Shown here: positions 1 to 7,988 of the stretch, piece after piece
Numbering within the stretch: position 1 is the first letter of the stretch
How the letters are laid out: each line of letters begins with the position of its first letter
NCBI RefSeq assembly: GCF_001546115.1
Contig: NZ_KQ955208.1
Location: 1-64,000 of the forward strand
Length of the DNA stretch: 64,000 nt
Origin: Paracoccus aminovorans
Lineage (GTDB): Bacteria; Pseudomonadota; Alphaproteobacteria; Rhodobacterales; Rhodobacteraceae
Direction: 5' to 3'
The notes under the pieces: generated by a model
The model's input: the letters and a program-made list of their open reading frames with translations, nothing else
What the model was told of the DNA's origin: nothing
The model's database searches: none
Made by a program: the position numbers and the translations under genes

Positions 1-190
1 GGCCAAGGCCATCGTCAAACGACACGCGGGCGTGCAGCTTCATATCATCCAGGCTGTCGCCCTCGATGTTTTCGACACAGTCCTGCGGATCGACAGGCCC
101 CGCCACCCCGGCGCGACATTCTTGCCGACCTGCGCCAAGCGATCCCGGCCGTGATTCCCACAGCCTGCACAGCGACGCGCCGTTGAACGG
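1..190 (-). other. possible truncated coding remnant, unidentified
   Basis: An open minus-strand frame follows a stop near base 190 and runs off the left window edge. It reads like a plausible protein near the edge (for example VENIEGDSLDDMKLHARV). I do not recognise it. It could be a gene that continues outside the window, or a chance open frame in GC-rich DNA next to the pseudogenes that follow. Confidence 0.2.
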
Positions 191-248
191 CGGGATTCAG
201 GCGCCACCTCCCAGCGAGGCCGGCCCGGTCATATTTCACCGTTTTTGT

Positions 249-670
249 TTATTCTGCCTGGATTGCGGTTATTGCGGTTGCGTTGACGATGTCGTTGACG
301 GAGCATCCGCGAGAGAGGTCGTTGGCGGGGCGGGCGAGGCCCTGCAGGATCGGGCCGATCGCCGTCAGCCCGCCCAGGCGTTGCGCGATCTTGTAGCCGA
401 TGTTGCCCGCCGCCAGGTCCGGAAAGATGAACACGTTCGGCCGCCCGGTCAGCCGGCTCTGCGGCGCCTTCTTGGCCCGGATCGCCTCGTCGAGCGCGGC
501 GTCGAACTGCAATTCGCCGTCGACCTCGAGATCCGGCTCGGCGGCGCGGATCAGCGCCAGGGCCTCGCGCAGCCGCCCGAGGCTCGGGTGCTCGGCCGAG
601 CCCGCGGTCGAGAAGGACAGAAGCGCCACCCGCGGCTTCTCGGCCAGGAGCTGGCGGCAGCTCGCCTCGA
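249..670 (-). pseudogene. pta: phosphate acetyltransferase, C-terminal remnant
   Basis: The conceptual protein from about 670 down to the TAA stop at 249-251 matches the C-terminal catalytic part of phosphate acetyltransferase (acetyl-CoA + Pi to acetyl phosphate + CoA). It contains the block [20 protein letters not shown] and ends in a region like [15 protein letters not shown], the usual Pta end. Only about 140 of the usual 320 or more residues remain. The N-terminus is replaced at about 668-675 by an unrelated binding-protein fragment in another frame, so the gene is almost certainly dead. In sulfonate (taurine) degradation Pta works with Xsc, which releases sulfite. A sulfite dehydrogenase lies 1 kb away, so I infer a broken sulfonate-dissimilation locus. 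Confidence 0.72.
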
Positions 671-1330
671 AAGGCTTTATACCGCTCGAGACAAGCCAGG
701 TTGCTGGGATTGGACTGCGATGCGAAATAGGTGGCTGCGGTGATGTGTCCTGCGGTTGCCGTGGCGCCGATTTCACGAATGCCCGCCTCGCTGGTGGTCA
801 GGCTCGCCACCACGATCTGTTCATTGTCCAAGCTATTTTCGGCAAGTGCTTCGTAAAATTTTATATTTGAGCGACCGACAAAGTTGTTGAAAATAATGTT
901 CGCACTGCATGCCTTTATATTCTTGACCAGCGCATCAAAATCCGTAGCCGAGGCGTCATCTCCAAGGTAAGATTGTCCTAACACCTCTTCTCCGCCGGAT
1001 GCGAGCAAGTCGGCCATTATTCTTCCCGATTCTCGCGGCCATACATAGTCCGATCCAACGATGTATACGCGCGGAGAAAAATTATCGAGAAGGTGGGAGC
1101 GCCAAGAAAAGACAGTTCTGGTTTGGCACGGCGCCAAAGTATATGATTGCGTTGTCTGGACGTGTAGCAGCCAAGTATAATCTTGACCTTGCTTTCGATG
1201 AGCAGATCTTCCGCCAATTTCTGGTAGGATTCCGGATCTCCCATAGGATCGCGATAGACAGGAACAAGCTCGCGACCATCTATTCCGCCTCATTCGCATT
1301 CGCTGGTAAAGCGGTGTTCGCCGTTCACCC
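668..1330 (-). pseudogene. ABC transporter amide/urea-type substrate-binding protein, frameshifted remnant
   Basis: Three minus-strand frames together encode pieces of an AmiC/FmdD-like periplasmic binding protein (Peripla_BP family). They are GRELVPVYRDPMGDPESYQK plus KIILGCYTSRQR at about 1145-1290, FGAVPNQN at about 1115-1145, and YIVGSDYVWPRESGRIMADL through FASQSNPSN at about 690-1070. At least two frameshifts separate the pieces, and the C-terminus runs out of frame into the Pta remnant. Base composition is clearly more A+T-rich than the rest of the window (840-1260), which suggests acquisition from outside. The family delivers short amides, urea or related substrates to an ABC importer. 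No permease or ATPase is present here. Confidence 0.7.
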
Positions 1331-1719
1331 CAGCCCGAGATTGCACTGGTCGCCGATATCGAGTTCCTGCCCTGGAATTCCGCCGCTGTCCGTGTTGTAC
1401 GTTCGGCCCATACCAGAGTTGGTGGAGTGGAGATAGCCCATGAGAAGGGGAAGCCTCTACATCGCCCCCTTGCACGCAAGCCTGCGCGACTACCTTCGCG
1501 ATCGATCTCGCGAGGTCGTATCCGCTCATTGCCGTCGCCATTCCCGGATGTGTTGGTCACGGCGAAACGTTATGTTTTAATAAGTACAACGAGTTGCTGT
1601 TGCCAAGGCTTTGCCGATGGGCAATGCTTTTGCCGAATGGCGTTGCAAGGCGCATCTTGGAGGAGAGCCTTGCGGACAGCCAGTTGCGCGTGAAGCGCAC
1701 CAAGCTATGGAGGAAACCC
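1331..1719. other. no gene recognised
   Basis: This 390-base stretch holds only short open frames in several phases. Part may be the eroded N-terminus of the neighbouring binding-protein remnant, but I cannot align it. The last 12 bases carry the ribosome binding site of the sulfite dehydrogenase gene (GGAGGA at 1709-1714). Confidence 0.4.
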
Positions 1720-3003
1720 ATGTCCGATCAAACCGCTTCCACCTCGAACCAGCATGATGCCGAGGCATCGAGCGGATCGCGGCGCAGCTTTCTGAAAACG
1801 ACGGCGCTGTCCGCTCTCGGGGCGATGCTGGGCATGGCGGTGCCCTTCGAGCGCAACCTGCCTGCCGGCTTCCTGCCGGTGGCGCTGGCGCAGGACACCG
1901 GCCTCGACCTGATGTCGGGCAAGAAAGGACTGATGGTGCTGGGCGACCGCCCGCTGAACGTGGAAACCCCTGTTCACCTGCTTGATGACGATGTGACGCC
2001 TTATGAACGGCTGTTCGTGCGCATGAACGGTCTCGTTCCGCAGACGGCGCTTGACCAGGACGCCGAAGGCTGGGTGCTGACCATCGACGGCGAGGTCGAG
2101 ACCCCGCTGGAGCTGACCATCGACGATCTGAAATCGCGCTTCGAGAACGTCACCCGGCGGCTGGTGATCGAATGCGGCGGCAACGGACGCGCCTTCTTCC
2201 AGCCGGGAACCTCGGGCAACCAATGGACCTTCGGCGCGGTCGGCTGCCCGGAGTGGACCGGGGTGCGGCTGGCCGATGTGCTGAAAGCGGCCGGGGTCAA
2301 GGAAAGCGCCGTCTATACCGGCCATTACGGCAACGACGTGCATCTGAGCGGCGACGAGGAGAAGGAGGTCATCTCGCGCGGGGTGCCGATCGAAAAGGCG
2401 CTGCAAGAGGATGCGATCATCGCTTGGGCGATGAACGGCGAACCGCTGTCGGCGGTGCATGGCTTTCCGCTGCGGCTGATCGTGCCGGGCTATCCGGCCT
2501 CGGCCTCGCAGAAATACCTCAACCGGATCTGGATCCGCGACAAGGAACATGACGGCGCCAAGATGACCGGCGATTCCTATCGCATCCCCGCCTATCCGGT
2601 CGCCCCCGGCACCGAGGTCCCCGAGGAGGACATGGTGGTGCTGACCGAAATGCCGGTGAAGTCCATCGTCACCTTCCCCGAAACCGGCGCTGAGGTGAAG
2701 GCGGGCGAGGCGGTCGAGGTCCGGGGCCATGCCTGGTGCGGCAAGGGCGATGTCGCCTCGGTCCAGTATTCGCTGGATTTCGGCCAGACCTGGCAGGAGG
2801 CCGAGCTGGAGCCGGCGCCGAACCGCTTTGCCTGGCAGCGCTGGCGCGCCAAGCTGACCCTGCCGCAGCATGGCTATTACGAGGTCTGGGCCCGGGCGGT
2901 CGATCAGGACGGCATCGGCCAGCCGCCGCTGTCGCCGGTCTGGAACCCGCGCGGCTATGCCAACAACATCCAGCACCGCATCGCGCTGGTCGCGGTCGGG
3001 TGA
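1720..3003 (+). CDS. sorA: periplasmic sulfite dehydrogenase, molybdopterin subunit (SorA/SoxC-like)
   Basis: A 427-residue sulfite-oxidase-family protein that oxidises sulfite to sulfate in the periplasm. The N-terminus carries a twin-arginine signal (RRSFLK, residues 21-26) with a hydrophobic stretch ending near ALAQ. The molybdopterin domain has the molybdenum-ligand cysteine in IECGGNGR (Cys152) and the later block HGFPLRLIVPGYPASASQKY. A C-terminal Ig-like dimerisation domain (about residues 305-427) follows, with VQYSLDFGQTW. I chose the ATG at 1720 because GGAGGA lies 5 bases upstream; longer starts extend into non-homologous sequence. It is followed 11 bases later by a c-type cytochrome, the usual SorAB arrangement. 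SoxC is the alternative assignment, but no other sox genes are visible. The gene looks intact although its left neighbours are decayed. Confidence 0.88.
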   Translation: MSDQTASTSNQHDAEASSGSRRSFLKTTALSALGAMLGMAVPFERNLPAGFLPVALAQDTGLDLMSGKKGLMVLGDRPLNVETPVHLLDDDVTPYERLFVRMNGLVPQTALDQDAEGWVLTIDGEVETPLELTIDDLKSRFENVTRRLVIECGGNGRAFFQPGTSGNQWTFGAVGCPEWTGVRLADVLKAAGVKESAVYTGHYGNDVHLSGDEEKEVISRGVPIEKALQEDAIIAWAMNGEPLSAVHGFPLRLIVPGYPASASQKYLNRIWIRDKEHDGAKMTGDSYRIPAYPVAPGTEVPEEDMVVLTEMPVKSIVTFPETGAEVKAGEAVEVRGHAWCGKGDVASVQYSLDFGQTWQEAELEPAPNRFAWQRWRAKLTLPQHGYYEVWARAVDQDGIGQPPLSPVWNPRGYANNIQHRIALVAVG

Positions 3004-3014
3004 GGGTGGCCGCG

Positions 3015-3428
3015 ATGCGCATTATTCCGACGATCGTGGCCGCGACCGTGGCTGCACTGATCCTTAGCACTGGCCTGGCGGTTGCCGAAACGCGCCTGGA
3101 CCCGATGGCCGTCCTGGCGGGACGGCCTGCCGGCTCGGACCCGCTTGACCCGATGACCGCGTTGCGCGCGCGGGCCGACCTCGCCGAGGTGGCGGACGGA
3201 AACCAGGAATTCGGCGGCCTGCCCGACGGCGAGGGCGCCGAGGAGACCTATTACCAATGCGTCGCCTGCCATTCGACCGAGATCATCAAGCAGCAGCGCG
3301 TCACCGACCACCGCTGGGACGAGCTGTGGCGCTGGATGGTCGAGGCGCAGGGCATGGTCGGGCCCGAGCCGGATACCAAGACGCTGATCCTGACCTATCT
3401 CAAGACGAATTTCTCGTCCGAGAGATAG
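3015..3428 (+). CDS. sorB: c-type cytochrome, electron acceptor of sulfite dehydrogenase (SorB-like)
   Basis: A 137-residue exported monohaem cytochrome c. A hydrophobic signal peptide (residues 3-23, ending VAEA/TRL) is followed by one haem-binding motif CVACH (Cys82, Cys85, His86). A later methionine in the segment WMVEAQGMVG is a candidate axial ligand. Its position 11 bases after the molybdenum subunit and its size fit the small subunit of SorAB-type sulfite dehydrogenases, which passes electrons to the respiratory chain. The start at 3015 is the first ATG after the sorA stop and precedes the signal peptide directly. The partner assignment rests on context; haem attachment is visible in the sequence. 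Confidence 0.82.
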   Translation: MRIIPTIVAATVAALILSTGLAVAETRLDPMAVLAGRPAGSDPLDPMTALRARADLAEVADGNQEFGGLPDGEGAEETYYQCVACHSTEIIKQQRVTDHRWDELWRWMVEAQGMVGPEPDTKTLILTYLKTNFSSER

Positions 3429-3917
3429 GGAGCAATCACCGGCTTCAAGATCGACAACTATCAGATCGACAGCATGGGCACGGTCTTTGAATCGACGTTC
3501 CGGCTGGATTTCGATATGGCGATCTATGACCGGCCGAGGTATTTGGCGGGGCCGAGGGGCTGTTCTTCGGCAGCGGAGAGCCGGGCGGCAGCCTCAACCT
3601 GGCCCGCGACGGCGCGCTGCGCGGCTGGTGACGCTCTCCCGACCGGCGCATCGTCCGCTCAGCGATCATCTCGATCAACTGGACGCTACCAGTCGGAGGG
3701 TATAGCCGTAGAACTAGGCGTAAGCATGGAACCCCGGCGATCAGATCAACGCCAGCACCTAGTCCCGGCCGGGCACGCCCGCGGGGCTCCTTCCCGCTCA
3801 CGGCTTGTTCCGATCACACGAAAAAAGACGCTCAACCCGTCTCCATCGCGCAAAAGCCAAGGACGGTGGGCGGATAATCACGCTGGAGCCGGGCAGCCCG
3901 AAGGCTGCCCAGCGTTC
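3429..3917 (+). other. gene remnant, unidentified, then no gene
   Basis: From about 3440 the plus strand is open and protein-like in two successive frames (TGFKIDNYQIDSMGTVFEST, then a shifted frame with GLFFGSGEPGGSLNLARDG ending near 3632). This suggests a frameshifted fragment of a once-longer gene. I cannot name the family. From 3640 to the next gene nothing convincing is seen. Confidence 0.35.
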
Positions 3918-4373
3918 TTATTTCACGATATAGATTATCTTGCGGGTCTGCGGTTCAACGATCACAGGCTGTTCGCCCACGTACACGTATTGGTATTCCG
4001 AATCTGGTATCTGCTGCAATTGGACACTGGTCGGCACGGCAGCGCCCACTGCCACGTTGTCGATGGTTACAGGCGCAACCCTGTTTTCCATGACATATGT
4101 CTGGGTTTCGGGTGGCACCGCCGCGTCCTCGGTGATGTCTCCGGTCACGGCTCCGGCCAGGCCGCCGACGACCGCTCCAACGGGCCCGCCGACGACAGCG
4201 CCGGCCACGGCGCCAGTGGCAGCACCACCGACAGCACCACCGCCCGTGGTGTCCGGGTCCGTTTGGACCTCGGTCGCCTCGGTGGCCGGCTGGGTGATAA
4301 TGGTCGTCTGCGCGGAGCTCGCGCCCGCCCCGAGGCAGAGGGCGACCGACGTTAGGACAAGCACATTCTTCAT
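3918..4373 (-). CDS. small exported protein with glycine-rich segment and DUF1236-like C-terminus
   Basis: A 151-residue protein with a cleavable signal peptide (residues 1-21, cut after SSAQ). It has an acidic/threonine segment, then a glycine/alanine/valine-rich hydrophobic stretch (GGAVGGAATGAVAGAVVGG, residues 45-78) of the glycine-zipper type. The C-terminal part, ending EPQTRKIIYIVK, resembles DUF1236 domains common in Rhizobiales and Paracoccus. The ATG at 4371-4373 has GGGAGAA about 5 bases upstream on the minus strand; a longer frame start lacks a signal peptide. Its function is unknown. Glycine-zipper segments usually associate with or insert into membranes. Confidence 0.75.
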   Translation of the reverse strand: MKNVLVLTSVALCLGAGASSAQTTIITQPATEATEVQTDPDTTGGGAVGGAATGAVAGAVVGGPVGAVVGGLAGAVTGDITEDAAVPPETQTYVMENRVAPVTIDNVAVGAAVPTSVQLQQIPDSEYQYVYVGEQPVIVEPQTRKIIYIVK

Positions 4374-4908
4374 GGTTCTTCTCCCTTTCTGGTGCCGGTA
4401 GAACTTGTTTCGGCTCGGGATGTTCCATGTCGTCACCAGCAGGTGAGTCGCCGTCATCCTCGCGTGAATGCCTTGGGCTCCACAGCCTCCAGCGGCCGTG
4501 GCGCGTGCATTCCTGTCGCATGCCCCGAAGATCGCGCTCGCCGGGCATGGCCCTGCTCGCGAAGACAGGGCGGAAACGTCGGCAGAGACGCTGATGCGAC
4601 AGGCGCGAATGGCGCGGCTAGATCCGGACTGGCAAAGACTTCAGCTGCCGGAGCCGGCCGGATCATAGCGGGAGGCTGTCGACGTAAAGAGCCCCTCCGC
4701 GAGCCGTCGGGCGCTGGGCGGTATCATCGATTCGTTGCCGGAGCGGCGGAGTAGGGGCAAGACGCTCGATTCCGGAAGTGCAGACTCGCGCCGCATCTGC
4801 TAGCATGCCGGACGAGGACGGTCCGGCCCGGGGTGTTCGCGGGTGGGGGCCGGGTTCTCCGGCTGACGCCTCGTCCGTTTCCGGGTCCCAGGATGGGAGG
4901 ATGCAGCC
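4374..4908. other. intergenic stretch, no supported gene
   Basis: This 535-base gap lies between divergent genes. A 66-codon plus-strand frame (4468-4668) exists but has no recognisable domain and no convincing ribosome binding site. I see no hairpin terminator. The promoter of the DUF2189 gene should lie near its right end. Confidence 0.35.
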
Positions 4909-5766
4909 ATGCACCGAGAAACGATTGGAAATCCGCTGAGCTGGAGCGCGCAGAGGCTGGCCGGCGTGGGTCGCAGCGCCGGGGCGGCGGTGGACGGGAT
5001 CGGCAGCCATGAGAAGACCGTGCCCGAGGTCAGGCAGATCGGCCTGAGCGATATCCGCGCCGCGCTGCGCAAGGGCGTCGAGGACTTCGCCGCGTTGCGC
5101 ACCGATGTGATCACCGCGGTGGTGCTCTATCCGGTGATCGGCTTCGCCCTTGCCGCCTGGGCGTTCAACGCCGGGCAGGTGCATCTGCTCTTCCCCCTTG
5201 CCGCGGGCTTTCCGCTGGTCGGGCCGGTCGCGGCGATCGGCCTCTACGAGATGAGCCGGCGGCGCGAGCGGGGCGAGCAGACGGATTGGGGCGCGGCACT
5301 GGCCACGCTGACCGGTCGGGTGCTGGGGCCGGTGCTGACGCTGGGCTGCCTTCTCGCGGTGATCTTCGCCCTCTGGCTTATCGCTGCGCATGCGATCTGG
5401 ACCGTCACCCTGGGGCCCGAGCCCTATGACAGTCTCCGCGTCTTCCTTCACGATGCCGTCGCCACCGGGGCGGGCTGGACGATGATCATGGCCGGGTTCG
5501 GCATCGGCTTCGTCTTTGCGGCCGTGGTGCTCTGCGTCAGCCTGGTGTCGTTCCCGATGCTGATCGACCGCCCGGTGGGCGTGCCGGTGGCGCTGGCGAC
5601 CTCGCTCGCCGTGGCGCGCCGCAATCCGGGGGCGACGGCGCTCTGGGGCCTGATCGTCGCCGTCTCTCTGGTGCTGGGGATGATTCCGTTCTTCGCCGGG
5701 CTGATCGTCGTGCTGCCCATCCTCGGCCACGCGACTTGGCACCTGTATCGCAGGGCCGTGATCTAG
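4909..5766 (+). CDS. DUF2189 multi-pass membrane protein, copy 1
   Basis: A 285-residue integral membrane protein of the DUF2189 family. About six transmembrane segments are visible between residues 65 and 280. They include the characteristic block FPLVGPVAAIGLYEMSRRRE after the second segment and the C-terminal GLIVVLPILGHATWHLYRR. The second half (about 200-285) also carries the family block SFPMLIDRPVGV. The biochemical role is unknown; the family is sometimes annotated as cytochrome c oxidase related on weak grounds. A second paralogue occurs at 30730 with the same blocks and a different N-terminus. The gene appears intact although the DNA on both sides is decayed. Confidence 0.85.
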   Translation: MHRETIGNPLSWSAQRLAGVGRSAGAAVDGIGSHEKTVPEVRQIGLSDIRAALRKGVEDFAALRTDVITAVVLYPVIGFALAAWAFNAGQVHLLFPLAAGFPLVGPVAAIGLYEMSRRRERGEQTDWGAALATLTGRVLGPVLTLGCLLAVIFALWLIAAHAIWTVTLGPEPYDSLRVFLHDAVATGAGWTMIMAGFGIGFVFAAVVLCVSLVSFPMLIDRPVGVPVALATSLAVARRNPGATALWGLIVAVSLVLGMIPFFAGLIVVLPILGHATWHLYRRAVI

Positions 5767-5789
5767 GCAGCACTCGTTCTCGGATCAGA

Positions 5790-6130
5790 AACGGTTGCGG
5801 CGGGGCTCTGGCGGAAGGGAAGACCCGCGGGCACTTGTCATGGCGGGTGGCAACCCGGCGCCAATTTTCAGCCCGCCGAACATGATCTCGATCCTGTTGC
5901 GGCGTTTGTAGCGCCTGATACTTGCCACGCAACTTCCGGCTTGCAGGGGTCTTATTCCCTTGTCTTTTCAGCGCATCCCTGAACCGATCGAATCGTAGCC
6001 CCGGTCGGTCAGAAGCCACTCCGCCTTCGGCAAGCTGCCCAGCAAGCGGATCGGACACCCGTCCGATCCGATGGCTTTCGCCCGATCGCTTGAGCATCGG
6101 GGTCAGTCCCAGGATTGGCCGACGGCCCGG
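5790..6130 (-). mobile_element. remnant of an IS5-family (IS427-like) transposase
   Basis: Minus-strand frames contain the C-terminal hallmarks of IS5-type DDE transposases. RRYKRRNRIEIMFGGLK lies at about 5867-5918. After a frameshift, WRRVATRHDKCPRVF lies at about 5822-5864. A region corresponding to the DRGYD...FRDALK motif lies upstream, near 6000. At least two frameshifts are present, the N-terminal half is missing, and I could not find terminal inverted repeats. The element is therefore inactive. Confidence 0.72.
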
Positions 6131-6169
6131 GAACTTCGATATCGATCATGCTGATGAAGGCAGACGAGG

Positions 6170-6660
6170 TCACCGGCCCAACGCCAGGGTCGTCATCAGC
6201 CGCATGCAGACGGCGTTGTCCCTGACAATGCCCAAGACCTGGGGCGTATCGCCAAGCTCGCTCCAGCGGATCGTTTCTGACCGGGCGAAGGGCGGGTCCG
6301 GCGCGACATAGGCCGCCATCTGATCGCTGTGAAGCAGTTCCTGATGGATGCACGGATCGGTCTCGACCTGCGTGGCAAATGGCGAAATCGACATGGTCGC
6401 CGCGCACCAGATCCGCCAGGTTCTGCTCGGCGGTATCCTTGATCGTGACGCGGATGCCGGGGAAGTCGCGCTCGAACCTGCGGATCGCGACCGGCAGGGG
6501 GCCGGCCGCGGAAACGGCCGAACAGGCGACGCGCACCTCGCCCCGCGAAAGGATGGCGAAATCGCCCGCCGCATCCTCGATCCGGCGCAGATCGGCCAGG
6601 ATACGCTCGGCGATGGGCAGAAGATCCTGCCCCGCCCGCGAAAGCCGGACACCGGCTGCT
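6170..6660 (-). pseudogene. LysR-family regulator, substrate-binding-domain remnant
   Basis: The minus strand encodes the effector-binding domain of a LysR regulator in two frames. RVACSAVSAAGPLPVAIRRF through DLVRGDHVDFAIC lies at about 6395-6536. After a frameshift, SDQMAAYVAPDPPFA through MRLMTTLALGR lies at about 6170-6350. The N-terminal helix-turn-helix is absent: at about 6655 the sequence switches to a plus-strand dehydrogenase fragment. The gene cannot bind DNA and is a pseudogene. Confidence 0.75.
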
Positions 6661-6763
6661 GAACAATGCGGGCTTCTTCAAATCGGCCAGCTTCGGCTCT
6701 TTCCTGGATATTCCCGCCGAGGAATGGGATCTGTGCTACCAGGTCAACGTCAAGGGTTGTCGC
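6655..6763 (+). pseudogene. short-chain dehydrogenase/reductase internal fragment
   Basis: About 36 codons on the plus strand read LLNNAGFFKSASFGSF and then PAEEWDLCYQVNVKG. This is the NNAG and N-V-N core of a classical SDR. Both the Rossmann N-terminus and the YxxxK catalytic half are missing. The fragment is joined directly to LysR sequence on the left and to a nucleobase permease fragment on the right, so it is a deletion relic. Confidence 0.65.
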
Positions 6764-7130
6764 TGTCGATCGTCATGGTCGTGGTCATGGCCGAGACCGC
6801 CGGAATGCTGCTGGCCGTGGAAGAAATGGTCGAGCAACCTCTGGACGAGAAGCGCATGACCGAGGGGCGAGCGTCGACGGGACCGGCTCGATCATCGGCG
6901 GGATCTTCAACACTTTCCCCTATGTCTCCTATTCGCAGAATATCGGCCTCGTCGGCGTCACGGGCGCAAAAAGCCGATGGGTCTGCGTCATGGCCGGGGC
7001 GATCCTGATCGTGCTGGGCCTGATCCCGACGCTTGCCCCCGCCTTCTACAACCAGATGCCGCCGCCCTGGACCCGATCGCCCATAGCGGGATCGTCATGG
7101 CCGCGACGTAGCAGCCATCATCGGCTGCAC
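6757..7130 (+). pseudogene. NCS2 xanthine/uracil permease fragment, frameshifted
   Basis: The plus strand reads LSIVMVVVMAETAGMLLAVE, then after a one-base frameshift near 6873 DGTGSIIGGIFNTFPYVSYS and QNIGLVGVTGAKSRWVCVMAG. These blocks are diagnostic for the C-terminal half of NCS2 purine permeases. The sequence loses similarity after about 7080. Only about 120 of about 450 residues remain, with no start and no proper end. It is unlikely to make a working transporter. Confidence 0.75.
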
Positions 7131-7249
7131 CCTATGTGGACATCCCGCGAACGTTCCTGATCAGGCTCGGCCCCTTCCTGCGCTATGGAGCGGCGCAATC
7201 GCTACGGTGCCGATATGGGGGCGGATCACCCACCTGCCTGCAACTCGCT

Positions 7250-7852
7250 TCAGTCGGCTGCGCCGCCTGAAGGGCGCAGGGCTTCGACCACCAGCCGCGC
7301 CAACCCGTCCGCGAATTCCCGATCCAGCGCCGCATGCTTCGAGAAGGCGCGGAAATAGAGCGGGCCCGCATAGAGGTCGATGATCAGGTCCAGGTCCAGG
7401 TCGGCACGGAACACGCCGGCCGCCTGGCCTCGCTCGATCAGTTCGCGCGCATGGTTGCGGCGCGGGACCAGGAAGCCCTGGTGAAACGCCGCCATCAGCG
7501 CCTCGTCGTTCTGCGCGCGGCCCAGAAGCTCGGCGATCACCCGGCCGACCCGGCCTTGCAGGAAACGCGCCAGCGAGGCGATGTATTCCTGCAGCGCAAG
7601 CGCCGGCTCGGCGATGCCGGGGGTCGGGACCTCGTCCTCGACCATGGCGAGGAAGGCGTCGATCACGATGGCCTCGACCGAATTCCAGCGCCGGTAGAGC
7701 GCCGGGCGGCTAGTCGCGGCCGCGCCGGCGATCTCGTTCAGGGTCAGCTCGGACAGGGATTTTTCGGCCAGGAGCGCCCAGGTCGCGCCCAGCACCCGCG
7801 CGCCCAGTTCCTCGTCCATCGGGCGGCCACGCGGCTTTCTGTCTGTCTCCAC
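7250..7852 (-). CDS. TetR-family repressor of the adjacent Rieske oxygenase operon
   Basis: A 200-residue TetR/AcrR-type regulator. The N-terminal helix-turn-helix (residues 20-65) includes LTLNEIAGAAATSRPALYRRW, in two blocks of the typical form. The C-terminal ligand-binding domain (about 85-195) is all-helical with TetR_C-like features. It is divergent from the Rieske gene, with 136 bases between their starts, and that gap contains two abutting 15-bp palindromes. This is the standard arrangement for a local repressor released by the pathway substrate. The inducer cannot be told from sequence. Confidence 0.88.
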   Translation of the reverse strand: METDRKPRGRPMDEELGARVLGATWALLAEKSLSELTLNEIAGAAATSRPALYRRWNSVEAIVIDAFLAMVEDEVPTPGIAEPALALQEYIASLARFLQGRVGRVIAELLGRAQNDEALMAAFHQGFLVPRRNHARELIERGQAAGVFRADLDLDLIIDLYAGPLYFRAFSKHAALDREFADGLARLVVEALRPSGGAAD

Positions 7853-7895
7853 GGCAATTCCCCCTTGCCAGAACCGGGCGAGTCGGCTTAATAGC

Positions 7896-7925
7896 GTTAC
7901 ATGTAGTAACGTTATTATGTGTAAC
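7896..7925. promoter_or_regulatory. double palindromic operator, probable TetR binding site
   Basis: Two 15-bp inverted repeats lie end to end: GTTAC-N5-GTAAC at 7896-7910 and GTTAT-N5-GTAAC at 7911-7925. They sit in the middle of the divergent TetR/Rieske intergenic region. The 15-bp spacing and tandem layout fit binding of two TetR dimers and control of both promoters. The symmetry is seen directly; the identity of the binding protein is inferred from position. Confidence 0.7.
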
Positions 7926-7988
7926 GAAATCCCTCTGCCGTAGCAATGGCAGGGGGCCGGCCAGCTTCATTCATCGGGAGGACGATAC

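Noticed and set aside
229..1560. Single 443-codon minus-strand gene
   Set aside because: Only its middle part matches the binding protein; both ends are out of frame with the homologies (Pta on one side, unrecognisable on the other). It is a chance fusion of remnants.
3440..3640. RTX or adhesin cargo of the type I secretion system
   Set aside because: The open pieces lack the GGxGxD nonapeptide repeat and are too short to assign.
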